Source: Micromonospora mirobrigensis
GTDB lineage: Bacteria; Actinomycetota; Actinomycetes; Mycobacteriales; Micromonosporaceae
Assembly: GCF_900091555.1 (NCBI RefSeq)
Contig: NZ_FMCX01000003.1
Location: forward strand, 372,001 to 436,000
Direction of reading: 5' to 3'
DNA length: 64,000 bases
Part shown: piece by piece, positions 59,618-64,000 of the stretch
Position numbering within the stretch: the first letter of the stretch is position 1
Layout: each line of letters begins with the position of its first letter
Made by a program: the position numbers and the translations under genes
The notes under the pieces: generated by a model
Seen by the model: only the letters and a program-made list of their open reading frames with translations
Databases searched by the model: none
What the model was told of the DNA's origin: nothing

Positions 59618-61531
59618 ATGACTGAGACGCGAATCGAACGACACCACTACGACGTCGTCGTGATCGGGGCCGGCGGCGCCGGCCTGCGCGCGGCGATCGA
59701 GGCCCGGCTGGCGGGCAAGCGCACCGCGATCATCTCCAAGTCGCTGTTCGGCAAGGCGCACACGGTGATGGCCGAGGGCGGCGCCGCCGCGGCGATGGGG
59801 AACGTGAACAGCCGGGACAACTGGCAGGTGCACTTCCGGGACACCATGCGCGGCGGCAAGTTCCTGAACAACTTCCGAATGGCCGAGCTGCACGCGAAGG
59901 AGTCGCCGCAGCGGATCTGGGAGCTGGAGACGTACGGTGCGCTCTTCGACCGCACCCCCGACGGCAAGATCTCGCAGCGCAACTTCGGTGGCCACGAGTA
60001 CCCGCGGCTGGCGCACGTCGGTGACCGGACCGGCCTGGAGCTGATCCGTACCCTCCAGCAGAAGATCGTCTCCCTCCAGCAGGAGGACAAGCGCGACCAC
60101 GGCGACTACGAGGCCCGGATCCGGGTCTTCTCGGAGACCACGATCACCGAGCTGCTGCTCGACGGGGACCGGATCGCCGGCGCGTTCGGCTACTACCGGG
60201 AGTCCGGCGAGTTCGTCCTCTTCGAGGCGCCGGCCGTCGTGCTGGCCACCGGCGGCGTCGGCCGCTCCTACAAGGTCACCTCGAACTCGTGGGAGTACAC
60301 CGGGGACGGACACGCGCTGGCGCTGCGCGCCGGCGGCACGCTGATCAACATGGAGTTCCTCCAGTTCCACCCGACCGGCATGGTCTGGCCGCCCTCGGTG
60401 AAGGGCATCCTGGTCACCGAGTCGGTCCGCGGTGACGGCGGCGTGCTGAAGAACTCCGAGGGCAAGCGGTTCATGTTCGACTACGTCCCCGACGTCTTCC
60501 GCAAGCAGTACGCGGAGACCGAGGAGGAGGCGGACCGCTGGTACACCGACCCGGACAACAACCGGCGTCCGCCGGAGCTGCTCCCCCGCGACGAGGTCGC
60601 CCGGGCGATCAACACCGAGGTCAAGGAGGGCCGGGGTACGCCCGCCGGAGGCGTCTACCTGGACATCGCCTCCCGCAAGTCGGCCGAGGAGATCCGTCGC
60701 CGCCTGCCGTCGATGTACCACCAGTTCAAGGAGCTGGCGGACGTCGACATCACCAAGGAGCCGATGGAGGTCGGCCCGACCTGCCACTACGTGATGGGTG
60801 GCGTGGAGGTCGACCCGGACAGCGGGGCGGCGTTCGGCACGGTGCGCGGGCTCTTCGCCGCCGGTGAGGTCTCCGGCGGCATGCACGGCTCCAACCGGCT
60901 CGGCGGCAACTCCCTGTCCGACCTGCTGGTCTTCGGCAAGCGGGCCGGTGGCCACGCCGCCTCGTACGCCGACGGGCTGACCGCCCGCCCAAAGCTGGCG
61001 GTGGCCGCGGTCGAGGCCGCGGTGGAGACGGCCCTGGCGCCGTTGCAGCGGGACACCGGCGAGAGCCCGTACGTCCTCCAGCAGGACCTCCAGGCGGTCA
61101 TGGGCGACCTGGTCGGCATCATCCGCCGGGAGGGCGAGCTGGTGGACGCGCTGTCCCGGCTGGCCGAGCTGCGGGAGCGGGTGGCGAAGGTCAGCGCGGC
61201 CGGTGGCCGGCGCTACAACCCGGGCTGGCACCTGGCCCTGGACCTGCGCAACATGCTGGTGGTCTCGGAGTGCACCGCGAAGGCCGCCCTGGAGCGGCAG
61301 GAGTCGCGCGGCGGGCACACCCGGGAGGACTACCCGGCGATGGACCCGAAGTGGCGTCGGGTCAACCTGGTCTGCGCCCTGGAGGGCGACACGGTCCGGC
61401 TGACGCACAAGCCGTTGCCGAAGATGCGCCCCGAGCTGATCAATCTCTTCGACCGGGCGGAGCTGGGCAAGTACCTGACGGACGAGGAGCTCGCCGAGTT
61501 CGACGCCCTCGCGAAGGAGGCGGGCAACTGA
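59618..61531 (+). CDS. sdhA: Succinate dehydrogenase/fumarate reductase flavoprotein subunit
   Basis: A 637-residue flavoprotein. GAGGAGLRAAIEA is the FAD dinucleotide motif, KAHTVMAEGGAAA carries the His for covalent FAD, and HPTGM plus NGRRGGNS-type region (SNRLGGNSLSDLLVFG) form the active site. It oxidises succinate in the TCA cycle or reduces fumarate in reverse. The stop overlaps the next start by 1 bp (TGATG). Confidence 0.93.
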   Translation: MTETRIERHHYDVVVIGAGGAGLRAAIEARLAGKRTAIISKSLFGKAHTVMAEGGAAAAMGNVNSRDNWQVHFRDTMRGGKFLNNFRMAELHAKESPQRIWELETYGALFDRTPDGKISQRNFGGHEYPRLAHVGDRTGLELIRTLQQKIVSLQQEDKRDHGDYEARIRVFSETTITELLLDGDRIAGAFGYYRESGEFVLFEAPAVVLATGGVGRSYKVTSNSWEYTGDGHALALRAGGTLINMEFLQFHPTGMVWPPSVKGILVTESVRGDGGVLKNSEGKRFMFDYVPDVFRKQYAETEEEADRWYTDPDNNRRPPELLPRDEVARAINTEVKEGRGTPAGGVYLDIASRKSAEEIRRRLPSMYHQFKELADVDITKEPMEVGPTCHYVMGGVEVDPDSGAAFGTVRGLFAAGEVSGGMHGSNRLGGNSLSDLLVFGKRAGGHAASYADGLTARPKLAVAAVEAAVETALAPLQRDTGESPYVLQQDLQAVMGDLVGIIRREGELVDALSRLAELRERVAKVSAAGGRRYNPGWHLALDLRNMLVVSECTAKAALERQESRGGHTREDYPAMDPKWRRVNLVCALEGDTVRLTHKPLPKMRPELINLFDRAELGKYLTDEELAEFDALAKEAGN

Positions 61532-62598
61532 TGGGAAGCAAGCGGCAGTTCCGGATCTGGCGGGGCGACGAGTCCGGCGGTGACCTTCAGGACTACACGG
61601 TCGAGGTGAACGAGGGCGAGGTGGTCCTCGACGTCATCCACCGGCTCCAGGCCACCGAGGCGCCGGACCTCGCCTGCCGGTGGAACTGCAAGGCGGGCAA
61701 GTGCGGCTCGTGCTCGATGGAGATCAACGGCAAGCCGCGGCTGAGCTGCATGACCCGGATGTCGACCTTCGAGGAGGCGGAGACGGTCACGGTGACCCCG
61801 CTGCGGACCTTCCCGGTCATCCGCGACCTGGTCACCGACGTCTCCTTCAACTACGAGAAGGCGCGCGAGACGCCGGCGTTCGCGCCCCCGGCCGACCTGG
61901 CCCCGGGCGAGTACCGGATGCAGCAGGTCGACGTGGAGCGCTCGCAGGAGTTCCGCAAGTGCATCGAGTGCTTCCTGTGCCAGAACGTCTGCCACGTGAT
62001 CCGCGACCACGACGAGAACAAGCAGGCCTTCTCCGGCCCGCGGTTCTTCATCCGCGCCGCCGAGCTGGACATGCACCCGCTGGACGCGAAGACCGACCGC
62101 AAGGAGTACGCGCAGGCCGAGCAGGGTCTGGGCTTCTGCAACATCACCAAGTGCTGCACCGAGGTCTGCCCCGAGCACATCAAGATCACCGACAACGGGA
62201 TCATCCCCATGAAGGAACGGGTCGTCGACCGCAGGTACGATCCCCTCGTGTGGCTTGGTAGCAAGATCTTCCGGAGGGGTCAGGTGCCTCAGACCAGCGT
62301 GAACAGCGGGCAGCACAGCGGCGCCGCGACCACCAGCGCGGCCCACCGGGGTGTGCACTCGCACGCCGGCGGTTCGCACGACGCCCGGGCCGAGCGCCAG
62401 GCGCAGCAGGGCGTGAACTGGCACCGGGAGGTGCCGCACCCGACGGCACCGGCGGTGGACGACAACGGCAAGCTGCCGCTGACGGAACTCACCTTCGACC
62501 GGGCGGCGGCCCCGTCGCCGTTCGGCGACGACGTCACCTTCCCGCTGCCGCCCGAGCACCTCAACTTCGCTCACCCGCAGCAGGACGAGAAGCACTGA
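61531..62598 (+). CDS. sdhB: Succinate dehydrogenase iron-sulfur subunit with about 105-residue C-terminal extension
   Basis: A 355-residue protein; the core (1-250) is complete. [2Fe-2S] ligands: C53, C58, C61, C73 (C49 also near). Second cysteine sets: C144/147/150/154 and C203/208/209/213, for the [4Fe-4S] and [3Fe-4S] clusters. After residue 250 comes an extension rich in His, Gly, Ala and Pro (SAAHRGVHSHAGGSHDA), not seen in the usual 240-250-residue subunits. It is in frame with normal codon usage, and the stop is at 62598. Confidence 0.9.
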   Translation: MGSKRQFRIWRGDESGGDLQDYTVEVNEGEVVLDVIHRLQATEAPDLACRWNCKAGKCGSCSMEINGKPRLSCMTRMSTFEEAETVTVTPLRTFPVIRDLVTDVSFNYEKARETPAFAPPADLAPGEYRMQQVDVERSQEFRKCIECFLCQNVCHVIRDHDENKQAFSGPRFFIRAAELDMHPLDAKTDRKEYAQAEQGLGFCNITKCCTEVCPEHIKITDNGIIPMKERVVDRRYDPLVWLGSKIFRRGQVPQTSVNSGQHSGAATTSAAHRGVHSHAGGSHDARAERQAQQGVNWHREVPHPTAPAVDDNGKLPLTELTFDRAAAPSPFGDDVTFPLPPEHLNFAHPQQDEKH

Positions 62599-62614
62599 GC
62601 ACGACGAGCACCAC

Positions 62615-62649
62615 GACGGGGGCCACGGCACATGCCGGCGGCCCCCGTC
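62615..62649. terminator. Hairpin between convergent sdhB and Nudix genes
   Basis: Arms 62615-62624 and 62640-62649 (GACGGGGGCC) pair perfectly over 10 bp with a 15-nt loop that can also fold. Confidence 0.75.
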
Positions 62650-62681
62650 CCGTTTTCGACGCGCTGTCCGTTTCCGCCGGC

Positions 62682-63152
62682 TCAGGCCCGGGCGGCCTGC
62701 CCGTCCCCCGCTCCGGGCCGGGTGAGCAGGGCACGCAGCGCCGGCACGATCGGCACGTCGGCCGGGAGCCAGTCGACGCTGTCGAGTTCGTCGACCGCGA
62801 GCCAGCGCAGGGCCGAGTGCTCCAGCAGCCTGGGCTGGTCGCCGTGCAGCAGGCGGGCGTAGTAGACGCGCAGCACCGACCGGCCGTGCGCCATCCGGAC
62901 GTCCCGGCCGACCCGCTCGCCGACCTGTACGCGGACGTCGAGCTCCTCGGCGCACTCGCGGGTCAGGGCGTCGGGCTCGGTCTCGCCGGGCTCGACCTTG
63001 CCGCCGGGGAACTCCCACCGGCCGGCCACCTCGGGCGGCGCGGAGCGGGCGCAGGCGAGCACCCGCCCGTCCGCGATGATCGCCGCTCCGACCACGACCT
63101 TCAGGTCCCGTCGGTCGGCCTGCCCATTTCCGTTAGCCCGTTCGGTCCGCAC
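62682..63152 (-). CDS. MutT-type Nudix hydrolase, (deoxy)nucleoside triphosphate pyrophosphohydrolase
   Basis: A protein of about 156 residues. The Nudix box is in GGKVEPGETEPDALTREC-AEELD, and the domain starts LKVVVGAAIIADGRVLACARS, as in 8-oxo-dGTP-type MutT proteins. GTG 63152 is my preferred start, but it lacks a clear ribosome-binding site; the frame is open upstream and the N-terminus is uncertain. It faces the sdhB gene. Confidence 0.85.
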   Translation of the reverse strand: MRTERANGNGQADRRDLKVVVGAAIIADGRVLACARSAPPEVAGRWEFPGGKVEPGETEPDALTRECAEELDVRVQVGERVGRDVRMAHGRSVLRVYYARLLHGDQPRLLEHSALRWLAVDELDSVDWLPADVPIVPALRALLTRPGAGDGQAARA

Positions 63153-63337
63153 GGCCGTCCAGCGTGCCAGATCAATCGGCGATTCGGGTACCGTGACCGG
63201 CCGCCAGGACAGTAGATCTGGGAAGTGTGGGCGTGGACACACCCCCAGCGCGGCGACAAGACTTGGGGGTACCGACGAAGACACGGGACGGCGACGATTT
63301 GGCCACAAGCCGGCAACGACGCCTGGGAGGTGCGGTG

Positions 63338-63646
63338 ATGCGCGCGCTCTTCAACGGCCGGACGAAGCACGACTACCTCACCGACGCGTTGACCCTGCTG
63401 ACCGGTTGGACGCGTGAGGGCGAGCAGATCCGCCGCACCCTGGTCATCGACGACACCCAGCACGCGGCCCTGACCGAGCGGGTCAAGGTGGTCGCGGACG
63501 CGCTGCGGCTGCGGCCGGAGATCAGCCGACGCGCCGACCACACCCAGATCCGGTTGGGTCACGGCGACGATGAGCCGCTCACCGAGGGCGAGGTCCTGCT
63601 GGCCGCCCGCATAGAGGACGCGTACCGCGCCGTCACGGGCGCCTGA
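63338..63646 (+). CDS. Pterin-4a-carbinolamine dehydratase-like protein
   Basis: A 102-residue protein that resembles 4a-hydroxytetrahydrobiopterin dehydratase. WTREGEQIRRTL matches the N-terminal strand, and ADHTQIRLG...LTEGEVLLAARIEDAY the C-terminal strand-helix. The active-site His-His/Asn motif is not clear, so activity is doubtful. ATG 63338 follows GGGAGG (63325-63330). Confidence 0.65.
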   Translation: MRALFNGRTKHDYLTDALTLLTGWTREGEQIRRTLVIDDTQHAALTERVKVVADALRLRPEISRRADHTQIRLGHGDDEPLTEGEVLLAARIEDAYRAVTGA

Positions 63647-63704
63647 TCGCCGTTGCGCGTCCGGCCTGGTCAGCCGGGTCGCTGGCAGTTTCCTGAGAAA
63701 TTTT

Positions 63705-63730
63705 GTTTCCTCGAATCAGGGCGCGGGTAA
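63705..63730 (+). promoter_or_regulatory. SigB-like stress promoter ahead of the 63806 gene
   Basis: GTTTCC (63705-63710) and GGGTAA (63725-63730) are 14 bp apart, close to the actinobacterial SigB consensus GTTT-N14-16-GGGTAT. A small hairpin (CCGTCC/GGACGG, 63755-63772) lies in the leader. Confidence 0.45.
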
Positions 63731-63805
63731 CCAATCTGCACGGGATGAAGCAGACCGTCCCGTTAAGGACGGAAGACCTGATACCACGCTTCTTGGGAGC
63801 TGACC

Positions 63806-64000
63806 ATGACTGCACCGACCACCAAGAACGACCGTCGCACCGACCGCGACCACGACGGCCACCTGGACCGGGGCACCCGCCACCACCTGCACGGCGAGGA
63901 GACCAAGCCGTCGTGGAAGACCACGGAGCTGGCCGTCTACCTGCTCTCCGTCATCGGCGTGCTGATCGCGTCGAACGCGGTCGGTGACGGTGCCGCGAAC
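63806..64000 (+). CDS. Actinobacterial membrane protein of unknown function, N-terminal part
   Basis: The first 65 residues are in the window. A His/Asp/Arg-rich N-terminus (residues 8-32) is followed by KTTELAVYLLSVIGVLIASN, one transmembrane helix. This matches a group of small conserved actinobacterial membrane proteins with unknown role. ATG 63806 follows GGGAGC. The gene runs off the right edge of the window. Confidence 0.7.
   Translation, partial: MTAPTTKNDRRTDRDHDGHLDRGTRHHLHGEETKPSWKTTELAVYLLSVIGVLIASNAVGDGAAN

Overview
The window is high-GC DNA (third codon positions almost all G or C) with no tRNA, rRNA, IS element, phage gene or CRISPR array. Actinobacterial markers include a WhiB7-type regulator, UvrD2, AdnAB-like helicase-nucleases, mycoredoxin, the mycothiol deacetylase MshB, a WhiJ-type HTH/DUF397 pair and a fused-iron-sulfur Sdh1-like operon. 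Several intergenic hairpins resemble dispersed repeats of Micromonosporaceae, so Micromonospora or a close relative is the best inference. It reads as ordinary chromosomal backbone, not an island.

Layout. 1-5 kb: end of a zinc metalloprotease, a CofC/DUF2064-like protein, a YgjP/SprT-type metallopeptidase, a DUF5679 zinc-ribbon protein, a ThiF/cyclodehydratase-like protein behind three DnaA-box-like sites, and an ABC1/AarF kinase-like protein. 5-10 kb: a tiny basic protein, whiB7 with a leader ORF and intrinsic attenuator, uvrD2, mycoredoxin and an MFS exporter. 10-12 kb: HTH-DUF5753 and DUF397 pair. 12-16 kb: M16 peptidase pair plus a NudC-like Nudix protein in overlapping frames. 16-19 kb: SsuABC-type transporter and an Rrf2 regulator. 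19-21.4 kb: DEAD-box helicase and cold-shock protein. 21.4-28.5 kb: adnB-like and adnA-like genes. 28.7-32.6 kb: two LOG-family proteins, a small basic protein, dapE and dapD. 32.7-36.8 kb: a secreted subtilase and a hexapeptide acetyltransferase. 36.9-41.8 kb: a polytopic membrane protein with a serine-hydrolase signature, a nucleoside kinase-like protein, a SIMPL protein and TyrA. 41.8-48.5 kb: dapC, fdxA, a GNAT protein, two membrane proteins, mshB and an S9 peptidase. 48.6-54.7 kb: a five-gene oligopeptide ABC transporter. 54.9-58.4 kb: Uma2-type nuclease-fold protein and TldD/TldE pair. 58.8-62.6 kb: succinate dehydrogenase. 62.7-64 kb: MutT-like Nudix protein, a pterin dehydratase-like protein and the start of a membrane protein.

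Connections. dapC, dapD and dapE serve the succinylase branch of lysine/diaminopimelate synthesis. MshB and mycoredoxin both belong to mycothiol redox metabolism. DEAD helicase plus CspA suggests cold or RNA-structure response. AdnAB plus UvrD2 gives double-strand-break processing and repair. The most distinctive observations are regulatory: a 24-bp dapE/dapD gap whose 10-bp palindrome supplies overlapping -10 elements exactly 7 nt from each start codon; a whiB7 leader with an ORF, terminator and a possible antiterminator; a palindrome shared by a small-protein gene and the subtilase gene; and many TANNNT boxes 6-7 nt before start codons, implying widespread leaderless transcription. I saw no clear multi-gene system that looks wholly undescribed. 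The best protein-level candidate is the 855-residue hydrolase-like membrane protein at 36861-39428.
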